NCBI GenBank assembly: GCA_023433515.1
Contig: JAEZCN010000033.1
Location: 1 to 41,256 of the forward strand
Source of the DNA: Pseudomonadota bacterium
Lineage (GTDB): Bacteria; Pseudomonadota; Gammaproteobacteria; Steroidobacterales; Steroidobacteraceae
Length of the DNA: 41,256 nucleotides
Direction of reading: 5' to 3'
Part shown: one piece after another, positions 14,193 to 22,529 of the stretch
How positions within the stretch are numbered: position 1 is the first letter of the stretch
How the letters are laid out: the number at the start of each line of letters is the position of its first letter
Notes under the pieces: model-generated
What the model was told of the DNA's origin: nothing
Seen by the model: only the letters and a program-made list of their open reading frames with translations
The model's database searches: none
Translations under genes and position numbers: made by a program

Positions 14193-15332
14193 ATGGGTAG
14201 CGAACTCGATTTTCTGGGCGAGGACGAGGAAGAAGAGAAGCCAAAAGGGCGGCTCCGCAATTTGACGCCTGACCAATTGGCGGCGCGTGCCGTCCGGCTC
14301 GCGAAGGAAACCGCCGAACTGCAGAAGGCTCTCGCGACCGGCGACCTAACATCAGTTAGAACTCGGGTGGCGTGGATTCTGAATGAGTATCCACACACGC
14401 GCGATAGCGACGTCGCGCTAACCTTGAAGTATTGGGAGAACTATCAGCCGTCTATCTATAACCCGCACGGCATGATGCCTCGGGATCTCTTCAGCTTGGA
14501 GCGGTTCACGAACATCGCGCGTTCGCGGGCGAAGATTCAAAACGAATATGGCTTGTTTCCTGCAAGTGGCCGTGTGCGGCAACGTCGCCGAAAAATCGAG
14601 GAGGAGGTAGCAGAGGCCGTTGTCGAGGACAAGCCAGGACGGCGGATCGTCCACGTATACGCCGACGAAACCGGAAAGAATCAAGAGTTCGTGTGTGTCG
14701 CGGCGGTTTGGGCGATGACCGGCCGTTCGGTTTTTCAAGTGTCGAGGGCAATTTGGGACTGGCGCGACAATTCCAAGTTTGGGAGCAGGGAGATTCACTT
14801 CTCCGAACTTCGGAAAAACGACGTTGAGCCCATTCGGGCTCTGCTCGACGTGATCGTAGGCCAGAAGGAGCTTCTGAGCTTTAAGGCTATCTCGATAGAG
14901 AACGCAAAGACTCGCCGGCCAATCACGGAGGTTGTACAGCGACTTCACGAATTCATGATCGTGCGCGGGGTCGAGCACGAGATCCAGAACGGGCGAATCA
15001 GCCTTCCGCACGAAGTCGCGCTTACCGTCGATGCTGAGCAGTCGTTAGACGAGATCGCACGGGCAGATATCAAGAACCGCATCGCGGCGGCTTTCAAGAC
15101 CTCATACGACGGCATGGAGATTGTCGAAGTGAACTCCGCTGAATCGCACAAGAGCGAGATGGTGCAGCTCGCCGATTTGGTCGCGGGCGCGATCAATCGA
15201 AAGAAGAACCACAAGGGCGAGCGCAACTTTAAGGACAACATCGCGGATATGGTGATAGAGACGCTAAACATTCAGCTCGCCCCCGACGAAATACCGGGCG
15301 TAGACGCAACCGCGTGGCTCAGCGTCTCCTGA
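14193..15332 (+). CDS. DUF3800 domain protein
   Basis: 379 residues. An acidic N-terminus (EDEEEE) and a helical region up to about 145 (WILNEYPHTRDSDVALTLKYW) precede a DUF3800 domain. That domain has YADETG (Asp158, Glu159; family usual is Y-x-D-E-S-G), EIHFSEL, ALTVDAE (Asp280) and SEMVQLADLVAGAINRK (Asp328). The spaced acidic residues suit an RNase H-like nuclease fold, which is how I understand DUF3800, but activity is unproven. It lies 42 bases behind the four-TM gene in the same orientation. DUF3800 genes are often found in mobile and defence regions. The N-terminal extension may mediate partner binding. Confidence 0.85.
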   Translation: MGSELDFLGEDEEEEKPKGRLRNLTPDQLAARAVRLAKETAELQKALATGDLTSVRTRVAWILNEYPHTRDSDVALTLKYWENYQPSIYNPHGMMPRDLFSLERFTNIARSRAKIQNEYGLFPASGRVRQRRRKIEEEVAEAVVEDKPGRRIVHVYADETGKNQEFVCVAAVWAMTGRSVFQVSRAIWDWRDNSKFGSREIHFSELRKNDVEPIRALLDVIVGQKELLSFKAISIENAKTRRPITEVVQRLHEFMIVRGVEHEIQNGRISLPHEVALTVDAEQSLDEIARADIKNRIAAAFKTSYDGMEIVEVNSAESHKSEMVQLADLVAGAINRKKNHKGERNFKDNIADMVIETLNIQLAPDEIPGVDATAWLSVS

Positions 15333-15435
15333 TACCGATTTCGCAGCGAGTCTGCACCGCGACGGGCTAACGCTCGCCCCTGTACCCGCGCGGTTTCGGC
15401 TGAATACTTGCCATCAGCTCGCACTCGCTTCGAGC

Positions 15436-16146
15436 GTGACACTTGGAACAGCGCAAGCGCGCAGCGACGGCGACGAGCGTCGATTCCCACCCGAGGAGCT
15501 TCGCGAGGGCGTGCGGCTCTGTTTGCAGGCCTACCTCACCGAGGATCTTCCGGACGGGCGATGGTATCGCTTCAGCCCTGATCGCCTCGATGCCCGGACC
15601 GGCGTTCCCGATTTCTCGAGCGGCAGACTCGAAGCGGCCGAGTGGGATGGAATCCCGGGAGGCCGCGTCCAATGGCATCTTGTCGAAGACCCATCCGGCA
15701 GCGTCGTACCCACGCGCCTGCAGGTCCGGCGCACGACCGCGTTCCGTGGCGGAGAAGGATGCTGGCATGCGCACGGCACAGTGTTCTTCACGACCAAGCA
15801 TGACAACCGCGTGTGGGCATTCGATATCGCCAACAATAGTCTGCGAATACTCTACGACGCCGCTCGAGTCGCCGTTCCCGTTCTCTTTGGCGTGGACAAC
15901 GTCACCACGACGGCTGCCGGAGACGTGCTCGTTGCCGAAGATGACGGAGACATGCAGATCGTCGCGCTCTCGGCAGGAGGTCTCACGCCGATCGTGCAGG
16001 TGAAGGGTCATCGCGAGTCGGAGGTTGCGGGGCCTGCTTTCGATCCGTCCGGCACGCGGTTGTACTTCAGCTCCCAGCGTGGGGGGAGCGGCCGTTCGGG
16101 TGATGGCGTGACATACGAAGTGTCGGGATCTTTTACCGCGTCGTGA
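15436..16146 (+). pseudogene. PhoX-like (DUF839) protein, C-terminal fragment
   Basis: 236 residues matching the C-terminal part of PhoX/DUF839 beta-propeller proteins. Diagnostic stretches are FRGGEGCWHAHGTVFFTTK, NRVWAFD, VDNVTTTAAGDVLVAED and GPAFDPSGTRLYFSSQRG. Full family members are usually twice this length or more, with a Tat signal, and none of that is present. GTG 15436 is just the first start in an open frame that continues upstream without recognisable homology. The gene is therefore cut at its 5' side, close to the DUF3800 stop. Intact relatives are secreted phosphatases or related propellers. This copy is probably non-functional and marks an insertion edge. Confidence 0.78.
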
Positions 16147-16158
16147 AAACCGCCGCCA

Positions 16159-16175
16159 GCGGCAAGTGATTGATT
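16159..16175 (+). repeat. 17-bp direct repeat, copy 2
   Basis: Identical to 12187-12203. It sits 13 bases after the end of the PhoX-like fragment. Confidence 0.55.
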
Positions 16176-16330
16176 ATTAACGCCCGATCAACCAGTCGAC
16201 ACTCTCGCGGCTGTAGGAAGTAGTCCGATGAAGAGTGTTCTGCGCGCTGATCCCCAGCGCGCGGATCTTCCTATTCGATAGACCGCTTGTGTCTGTGCAC
16301 TTGCCCGGACGAAGAATCAAAGAAGTTCCC

Positions 16331-17380
16331 ATGCGGCTGTCGAAGTCACTGAGCTTGGAAGACTCGTTGACCGAGTTACGCGCGGTCCGGCAGAACGTGC
16401 CGAATGCGAAAGTGCTGATCGTCGATCGCGACCCGGAGTTTGTGGAAAGGTTGTGCGCCGTGGTGGAACAGGCGGGGTACCCCACGACAGGCGCTCTCAC
16501 AGGAACTCAAGCGCTTGCCAAGGTCAAGTCCGACGGATGCCAGATTGTCATTCTGGATCGCGATCTGCCTGAGATCGACGGGCTGGTGCTGTGCGCCGCC
16601 ATCAGGGCCGCGCGTGTCTTACCAGGCTACGTGTACATCATCCTGCGTTCCTCAGAGGACTCCGAAAGGGACGTCCTCGTCGGTCTTCAAGCGGGAGCCG
16701 ACGAGTATGTGAGCAAACAAACACCGGTGAGCCAGTTGATCGCGCGGCTCATGACCGCCCAACGCATTCTGGCGTTGGAGCACAGCTTGCGTACGACACT
16801 CGAGGAAAGGACGCGTTGGGCGATGACTGACTCGCTCACCGGAGTGAACAATCGCCGGTCTTTCGATCTGGAGCTCAATCGAGAGCTGAAAATCGCCCGG
16901 CGCTACGGCGGTGATTTGTCGCTGATCGTCATCGACGTGGACTACTTCAAGGCAGTCAATGATCAACACGGGCATGCAGTTGGGGACGAAGTTCTGGAAG
17001 CGCTCGCACGCCGTCTGAAGGGACTGCTTCCGCGCGATACGGACTGGTTGGCGCGGCTCGGCGGCGAAGAGTTCGGCGTAGTGCTCCCGCAAACTCGCTT
17101 GCGAGGTGCGGCGAAGGTTGCGGAATCCATTCGGGCAGGAGTGGAAGCTCGACCCATCGCAACGCAGGTTGGTCTTCTACCTATCAAGGTAAGTCTGGGA
17201 GTCAGCGGCACCCAGAAGTTGCAGCCGCGCGAACCGTCCGTCGAAGAGCTATTGCGCCGCGCGGATGCGTGCCTCTACCGCAGCAAGCGTGACGGACGCA
17301 ATCGGGTGACTGTGGACGATGGTGAGATCTCGGCGCCCCCGTATCTCAAGGGTTCGACGACACCGACAGGTCAGGGCTAG
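16331..17380 (+). CDS. response regulator diguanylate cyclase (REC-GGDEF)
   Basis: 349 residues from ATG 16331; the longer frame from 16235 lacks coding character. Receiver at about 25-145 (VDRD pocket, phospho-acceptor Asp76, Lys129), a linker helix, and GGDEF at 165-330. The cyclase domain is complete: TDSLTGVNNRR, IDVDYFKAVND, GHAVGDEVL, active GGEEF at 244-248 and an RxxD inhibitory site (RDTD 235-238) five residues before it. It is therefore probably an active, product-inhibited c-di-GMP synthase. No kinase gene is adjacent, so its input may come from elsewhere, possibly from the hybrid kinase encoded at 6.9-9.8 kb. It lies just inside the second 35-bp repeat. Confidence 0.93.
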   Translation: MRLSKSLSLEDSLTELRAVRQNVPNAKVLIVDRDPEFVERLCAVVEQAGYPTTGALTGTQALAKVKSDGCQIVILDRDLPEIDGLVLCAAIRAARVLPGYVYIILRSSEDSERDVLVGLQAGADEYVSKQTPVSQLIARLMTAQRILALEHSLRTTLEERTRWAMTDSLTGVNNRRSFDLELNRELKIARRYGGDLSLIVIDVDYFKAVNDQHGHAVGDEVLEALARRLKGLLPRDTDWLARLGGEEFGVVLPQTRLRGAAKVAESIRAGVEARPIATQVGLLPIKVSLGVSGTQKLQPREPSVEELLRRADACLYRSKRDGRNRVTVDDGEISAPPYLKGSTTPTGQG

Positions 17381-17397
17381 CCGCCCGCTCTCTGGCT

Positions 17398-17432
17398 CGG
17401 TAACGATTCATACCGATGACATGGGTAACACC
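17398..17432 (+). repeat. 35-bp direct repeat, copy 2
   Basis: Identical to 10134-10168 and in the same orientation, 7264 bp away. It separates the accessory region from the GT51 gene and may mark its right edge. Confidence 0.85.
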
Positions 17433-17488
17433 TTGTCGGCGAACGGAGCCATCCAGAACTCCGGCTCGGCTATGGCATCCTGCAATCG

Positions 17489-19186
17489 ATGGCCATGTCA
17501 GGAACCCGCGCACGAAGATGGCTCGGAGTAGCGATCGCCGCGGCGCTGATCGCAACCCTCGCCTCGATACTGCTGAGACCCCAGCTCGAGCGCGCAGTCC
17601 GCGAGCGGATAGAGTCCTCAGCCCTGCGCCATGGCATGTTCGCCCGAATCGGTTCGGTCCACGTCGGCCTCTGGCCCTTCTTGCGACTGGAGGATTTCGA
17701 TCTGGACCTTGGCCATGGCATGCGACTGCGTGCCGACACGATCTCCGCCACCTGGCCAGGCCGACTGCGACTTGCGGTTCGATCTGCCAATGTCGTCGGT
17801 CCCTCAGGTTTCAGGGTCAGCGCTCCAGCCACTGCCTGGTACGTGACGGGCATTCGCGGCGGGGATCTGCGACTCACGCTGATAGAACCGCAGGCCGGCC
17901 TGTCGATTCGCCGGCACTCGGACTCGGTGGGCAGCGGGTGGGATATCGAGGCGCGTCGGCTCGACGTCGGCCGTCTGCTGGACGTGCGGCGCGAAGGTAA
18001 CCCGCTGCTCGTAGGTGGGATCGCGGACGGTCGCGTGAATGTTCGATCGAGCGCGGATGCGCTCCGTTTCCACGTCGACATCGGCGCGCGCGGTGCGCGC
18101 TTCGGTGCGCTGGCGAACAACACCGGTGACGAACCACATCTTGGCGATGCGACGGACGTGACGTTGCGATTCGATGGCAACGTGCTACGTGCCGAGGGCA
18201 AGGGCACGACTGAAATTCCCGAGATCAAGGGAACGCTGGCGGGTGCGGACCTGTCGGGCTCGATAAAGCTGCGCGACACGGACACTGATCCGAGTATCGA
18301 TGTCGCACTCGGCGTGCAGCAACTGGAGTTCGGGCGACTGCTGGGCGCGGCTGGTTTGGCCGTGCCAGAAAGTCTGGGACTGGCGCCCGGTGACGGTGAT
18401 CTTGGTTCGGCCACGATAGAAGTGCGAGTGAGCGGCGATCCCGCGGACCCTGCCGCTCTCGTGGTGAGTCAGAACATCGACTTCACCCCGCCGAGCCAGA
18501 TGCCGCCGGCGATCTCGCGGCTGCGCGGAGATTTCGTCTTCCGCCCCGAAGATGGAGTCGGCCCGCAACATCCCGTCGCCGTGTCGCCGGCATCCCCCGA
18601 CTTCATCGGGTTGCACGATATTCCGCCGCTGTTCGTGCGCACACTGCTCCTTGCCGAAGACGCGGGTTTCTACGGGCATGGAGGTATCGACCTGCGCGAA
18701 CTGCCTACCGCGCTGGCGACTAACTTGTCGCGCGGGGGCGCGGCGCGCGGCGCGTCGACCATCACGCAGCAGCTGGCCAAGAACCTGTTCCTGTCGCGTG
18801 AAAAGGAAGTCGGTCGCAAGCTGCAGGAACTTGCGATCACGTTCCTGCTCGAGTCGGCGCTCGGCAAAGATCGTATCCTGGAGATCTACCTGAACATCAT
18901 CGAATGGGGGCCGGAATTGCGTGGCCTGCGGCCCGCGGCCCGCCACTATTTCGATTGCGAACCCCAGGCGTTGACGCCGGCGCAGATGGCCTTTCTGGTC
19001 TCGATCATCCCTGGGCCGATCAAGTACCAGCGTTCAATTGCGCGCGGCACGCCGAGCCCTGGCCTGCGTTTGCTGATCGACAACCTGCTGGCGAAGCTGC
19101 GGTCGGTGGACGTAATAGGGGAGGAGGAATATCAGCAGGCGCTCGGCGACCCCATCTTCGTCAACGGCGCGGCGCAGCCGGGATAG
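17489..19186 (+). CDS. AsmA-like protein fused to a GT51 peptidoglycan transglycosylase
   Basis: 565 residues. An N-terminal signal anchor (about 10-28) leads into some 330 residues of beta-rich AsmA/DUF748-like sequence (FARIGSVHVGLWPFLRLEDFDLDL). A glycosyltransferase-51 domain occupies about 370-545, with LLAEDAGFYGHGGIDL (catalytic Glu390), GASTITQQLAKNLFLS, RKLQELAI and KDRILEIYLNIIEWG (second Glu465). GT51 polymerises lipid II into glycan chains at the outer face of the inner membrane. There is no transpeptidase domain, so this is a monofunctional enzyme of the MtgA kind with a large N-terminal module. ATG 17489 is used (ATG 17495 is possible). The role of the AsmA-like part is unknown. 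Confidence 0.88.
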   Translation: MAMSGTRARRWLGVAIAAALIATLASILLRPQLERAVRERIESSALRHGMFARIGSVHVGLWPFLRLEDFDLDLGHGMRLRADTISATWPGRLRLAVRSANVVGPSGFRVSAPATAWYVTGIRGGDLRLTLIEPQAGLSIRRHSDSVGSGWDIEARRLDVGRLLDVRREGNPLLVGGIADGRVNVRSSADALRFHVDIGARGARFGALANNTGDEPHLGDATDVTLRFDGNVLRAEGKGTTEIPEIKGTLAGADLSGSIKLRDTDTDPSIDVALGVQQLEFGRLLGAAGLAVPESLGLAPGDGDLGSATIEVRVSGDPADPAALVVSQNIDFTPPSQMPPAISRLRGDFVFRPEDGVGPQHPVAVSPASPDFIGLHDIPPLFVRTLLLAEDAGFYGHGGIDLRELPTALATNLSRGGAARGASTITQQLAKNLFLSREKEVGRKLQELAITFLLESALGKDRILEIYLNIIEWGPELRGLRPAARHYFDCEPQALTPAQMAFLVSIIPGPIKYQRSIARGTPSPGLRLLIDNLLAKLRSVDVIGEEEYQQALGDPIFVNGAAQPG

Positions 19187-19282
19187 AGAGCATTTCCCGA
19201 TTGACAAGGCGAACCTGGTTGTTCGGCTTGCCCGCGATAAACGAGCAACAAACTCGCGAGGTCGTGCAACCGGAGTACGAAT

Positions 19283-19993
19283 GTGATCGTATTTGGAGGC
19301 AAAGGTACACCTGACGTCACGCTCCGGCGATTGACTGACGACGCGGTGGAAGTGACACGTCATGCCTTGAATCGCCTCGGCAAGCGCAAGCTGGTTCTGG
19401 TGGGGCAGTCCTTTGGCGCCGTGCTGGGTCTGATGGTAGTAAGGCGAGCGTCCGAGCTTTTCCGCGCCTTCGTGGGTACTGGACAGTTCGTCAACAATGA
19501 ATTGACGATGGACTACCGGGAACGTTGGGCGCGCGCGCAGGCAATGGCCTCGCACGACGAAGCGGGTTTGAAAGCACTGGATGAAGCGCGAACACTATCC
19601 GTCAACGACTGGAAGCGCATTGGCGCATCCCGCAAGTGGATGATGTCGCCATCGGATCTGGAATATCTCGAGCTGCAAAAAATTTTCGCCGGACCGCCGG
19701 ATCGCCGCAGACCCGAGGCGCGAGCGTGGCTCGAAGGTTACGGATTCCAAGCCGGCAAAGTCGGTAACGAATCGCTCGCCTTTGACGCGATGACGGATAT
19801 TCCGTCGATACCGGTGCCGTACATTCTCATTCAAGGCCGCGACGACCACGTCACACCTATTGAACCTGCGCGGGCCTATTGGGAAAAAGTCAGTTCTCGG
19901 GGCAAGGCGCTCGCGGAGATTGATGGCGGTCACTACGCTTGCTTCACCAACAGCGATCAATTTCTGGCGGCGATGCGGCAACAAGGGCTGTGA
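19283..19993 (+). pseudogene. alpha/beta hydrolase (proline iminopeptidase-like), 5'-truncated
   Basis: 236 residues that begin in the middle of the fold. Present are RLTDDAVEVTRHAL, the nucleophile elbow VGQSFGAVLG, the acid in IQGRDDHVTP and the histidine in DGGHYACF. Missing is the first part with the oxyanion-hole HGG-P-G and the W-D-Q-R-G block expected about 60-100 residues before the nucleophile. The first ATG follows an unrelated 96-bp stretch after the GT51 stop. It is best read as a 5'-deleted gene; a short functional variant is unlikely without the oxyanion loop. Confidence 0.72.
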
Positions 19994-20077
19994 TGGCGGC
20001 CGCGCAGTATCGGGTCCGACCCTTTGGAGCGCGGGACTCGAGGAACGCCGAAGGCCTTCGTAATCAGGAGGCCGGCC

Positions 20078-20827
20078 CTATCCGGCGAGCCAGTTTCCAA
20101 AACGCGTCCACCACTCGGTGTTCAGCACCAGGATCCGCGAGACCTGCGCCGTCACCAGCAATACGAAACCCAGCACGTAAACCGGATGCAGTCGCCGATG
20201 AAGCCGCGTGTCGATCGCGATCACGGCGAGAAGCATCACGTCGACCACCACCGCTCCGATGGTCGTGCGTTGCGGAAACGAGAACGCCGGAAAGAGCTGA
20301 ATCACGCGGGCGATCGCCGCCTGCAGAATCGAAAACGTCGCGAGCACCATGAAGCGTTTGTGGTGCTCGGACTTGCGGATGTTTGCAATGGCAAGCGCGA
20401 AAAACAGGCTGAATAGCGCCATCGAGAACATGCCGAGTACGTTCGCCAGCCGTGCGAACTCGGGCTTCGGCCCGACGAGGCCCGCCTCGAGCGATACGGT
20501 GGTTGCCACGACACCGGTGATCACCATGGCCGTGGCAATCGAGATGCCCAGGAGTCCGAGCGCGCGATGCAGGGATACGCGACCGTTCGCCACCAGCGTC
20601 GTTTGCACGACGAAAAAGAGCATCCAGACGAAGGACAACACGGCGTGGATGTGCACCGCGCGAGGCAAATCCAGCGTTCCTCCCGCAAGGGGCGCCCAGT
20701 AGTTGCGCGCGAAGGCAAGGAACACGATCGCCGCCAGAACGATCGCGAGGCGCGAATAGTATGACTGGGTCGCGTCCCGACTGGTTGCGGTCCGCGCCGC
20801 CGTCATGGCCGATGTGCTGCTGCTCAC
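20078..20827 (-). CDS. multi-pass membrane protein with conserved histidines
   Basis: About 249 residues with seven predicted membrane segments, including LAIVLAAIVFLAF, VLSFVWMLFFVVQTTLV and VLGFVLLVTAQVSRILVL. Histidines occur near membrane faces (HIHAVLSFVW, HRALGLLG, HHKRFM, HRRLHPVY), which could suggest haem or metal contact (inference). Start GTG 20827 is chosen because AAGGGAG lies eight bases upstream; an ATG at 20875 is possible but has no such site. It is divergent from the winged-helix/TPR gene, with a shared leader of about 106 bp. I do not recognise a specific function. Confidence 0.65.
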   Translation of the reverse strand: MSSSTSAMTAARTATSRDATQSYYSRLAIVLAAIVFLAFARNYWAPLAGGTLDLPRAVHIHAVLSFVWMLFFVVQTTLVANGRVSLHRALGLLGISIATAMVITGVVATTVSLEAGLVGPKPEFARLANVLGMFSMALFSLFFALAIANIRKSEHHKRFMVLATFSILQAAIARVIQLFPAFSFPQRTTIGAVVVDVMLLAVIAIDTRLHRRLHPVYVLGFVLLVTAQVSRILVLNTEWWTRFGNWLAG

Positions 20828-20933
20828 GATGTTCACTCCCTTAGCCGTTGCGAGACGCCATCTCACCGCAGACACTTATGGCCTGGGTTTGGTGAAAATG
20901 CGTGGCCGCCGCCATGAATGACGGTGAAAAGTT

Positions 20934-22469
20934 GTGAAATCGGATTCCGCGAAGGCCAGCCTCTACGAATTCGGCGGGTTCGTGCTCGATCCGGAGCGGC
21001 GGCTGCTGACGCGCGAGGGGCGCGACCCGGTCACCATCACAGGCAAGGCGTTCGACGCGCTGGTTCACCTCGTGCGGCGTGCGGGTCAACTCGTGACGCG
21101 GAATGAGCTCGCGGATGCGTTGTGGCCCGACACGGTGGTCGAAGACAACAACCTCAGCCAGACGATTTCGCAGGCCCGGAAGGCGCTGGGAGATACGGAG
21201 GAATCCGGACCGAAGTTCATCGCCACCGTGCCCCGGCGGGGATACCAGTTCATCGCGGAAGTCAGGCTGCGCGAGGCGCGGGCGGAGCCGGTCGTCGCAT
21301 CAGGGCGGTGGCGTGCAACCGCGACGGGCGCGGCAGGGCTTCTCGCGATCGTCGCGGCGAGCCTTTGGTTCTGGCGAAGCGACCCGTCGGCGTCCCCCGG
21401 GGCAAGAAGCGCCCCGCCGTCATCGGCCATGCCCGTCGCGCCGGCCGAGAGTTCCACGGGATCTGCCGCGGCCCATGCGGCCTTCTTGCGCGCACTCTCC
21501 TTGTATAGGGCTTCCGCGATCGGGGTCAGCATGTCCTCGAGTGTCCGCGCGCAGACCATCGAGCTACTGGACGAAGCCATCGGATACGACGCGAAGTTCG
21601 CCGCGGCTCTGGCGTGGCGAGGACATGTCCGACTCGACTCGCTCTTCTTCGAATCGATTCCCGAGAGCGATTGGAATGCGCGCCGCATTGAGCTCATGCG
21701 GCGCGTCGAGGAGGACGCACTCGGCGCTCTCGCGCTCGATTCCAGCCAGGGCGTCGCGCAGACCACGCTTGGCCGGCTCAACATGTATCGGGGGCGAATG
21801 CGCGACGCGCGAACCGCGATCGATGCGGCGCTACGAACCAGCCCCAACGAGGCCATCGTTCACCACTACTCGGCCATGCTTCATTGTCTGCAGAACGAAC
21901 ACGCGGAAGCGATCCGATCGGCGCGGCGTGCGTTGGACCTCGACACGATGAATGCCGCGCCATATTCGCCACTTGCACTGGCGCTGCGCGCCACGGGCGA
22001 CGGCGATGGCGAGGCGGCCGCCTTCCGCGCGATGATCCAGGTTGCGCCGACGAGTGCCATTGGCTACGTCGGGCTCGCGCGGCACCAGGCTTTCATCAAT
22101 GACAGCGCCGGCGTCATGAGCTCGCTGCGTCTCGCGGAGCAGTTCTTCGGTGACGTGCGCGGTTTCCGCGTCGACGCCGCCATCAGCTACATGCGAGCCG
22201 GCGCGCACGCGGACGCCGAGCGGCTCGTCGTCGAGTTCAGGCGCGGCACCAAGGGAACGCACGTCGACCCCGCGATGCTTGCGATGTCCTTCATCGCGCT
22301 CGGGGACGACGAGCGCGCACGTGCGCGGATCGCCGAGGCAATCGAGAAGCGAGATGAGGGCATGGATCCATTTCCGCTGATGCTGATCGAGCGCAACATC
22401 TGGTCCGTTCCCATGCTCGAAACGAGGCCCTGGCTCGATCTGCGCGCGCGGCTTCGACGTGTCGATTGA
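20934..22469 (+). CDS. CadC/ToxR-like winged-helix regulator with TM and TPR domain
   Basis: 511 residues. An OmpR-type DNA-binding winged helix spans 9-110 (FVLDPERRLLT, KAFDALVHLVRRAGQLVTRNEL, PRRGYQFIAEV). A single TM lies at about 130-147 (TGAAGLLAIVAASLWFW). The C-terminal part of some 340 residues is made of TPR-like helical repeats (LDEAIGYDAKFAAALAWRGH, ARRALDLDTMNAAPYSPLA). It should bind DNA in the cytoplasm and sense from the periplasmic side. There is no receiver domain. It starts at GTG 20934. It is divergent from the membrane protein gene at 20.8 kb, which is the first candidate target. Confidence 0.88.
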   Translation: MKSDSAKASLYEFGGFVLDPERRLLTREGRDPVTITGKAFDALVHLVRRAGQLVTRNELADALWPDTVVEDNNLSQTISQARKALGDTEESGPKFIATVPRRGYQFIAEVRLREARAEPVVASGRWRATATGAAGLLAIVAASLWFWRSDPSASPGARSAPPSSAMPVAPAESSTGSAAAHAAFLRALSLYRASAIGVSMSSSVRAQTIELLDEAIGYDAKFAAALAWRGHVRLDSLFFESIPESDWNARRIELMRRVEEDALGALALDSSQGVAQTTLGRLNMYRGRMRDARTAIDAALRTSPNEAIVHHYSAMLHCLQNEHAEAIRSARRALDLDTMNAAPYSPLALALRATGDGDGEAAAFRAMIQVAPTSAIGYVGLARHQAFINDSAGVMSSLRLAEQFFGDVRGFRVDAAISYMRAGAHADAERLVVEFRRGTKGTHVDPAMLAMSFIALGDDERARARIAEAIEKRDEGMDPFPLMLIERNIWSVPMLETRPWLDLRARLRRVD

Positions 22470-22529
22470 CCGCGTCGGCTGACAAGCCGCAGGCTCGTCT
22501 AACTTTCGACGCTCCCCTCGCGGCGGAAC

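Noticed and set aside
19200..19205. TTGACA as a promoter for the truncated hydrolase
   Set aside because: No acceptable -10 box follows at 16-18 bases.
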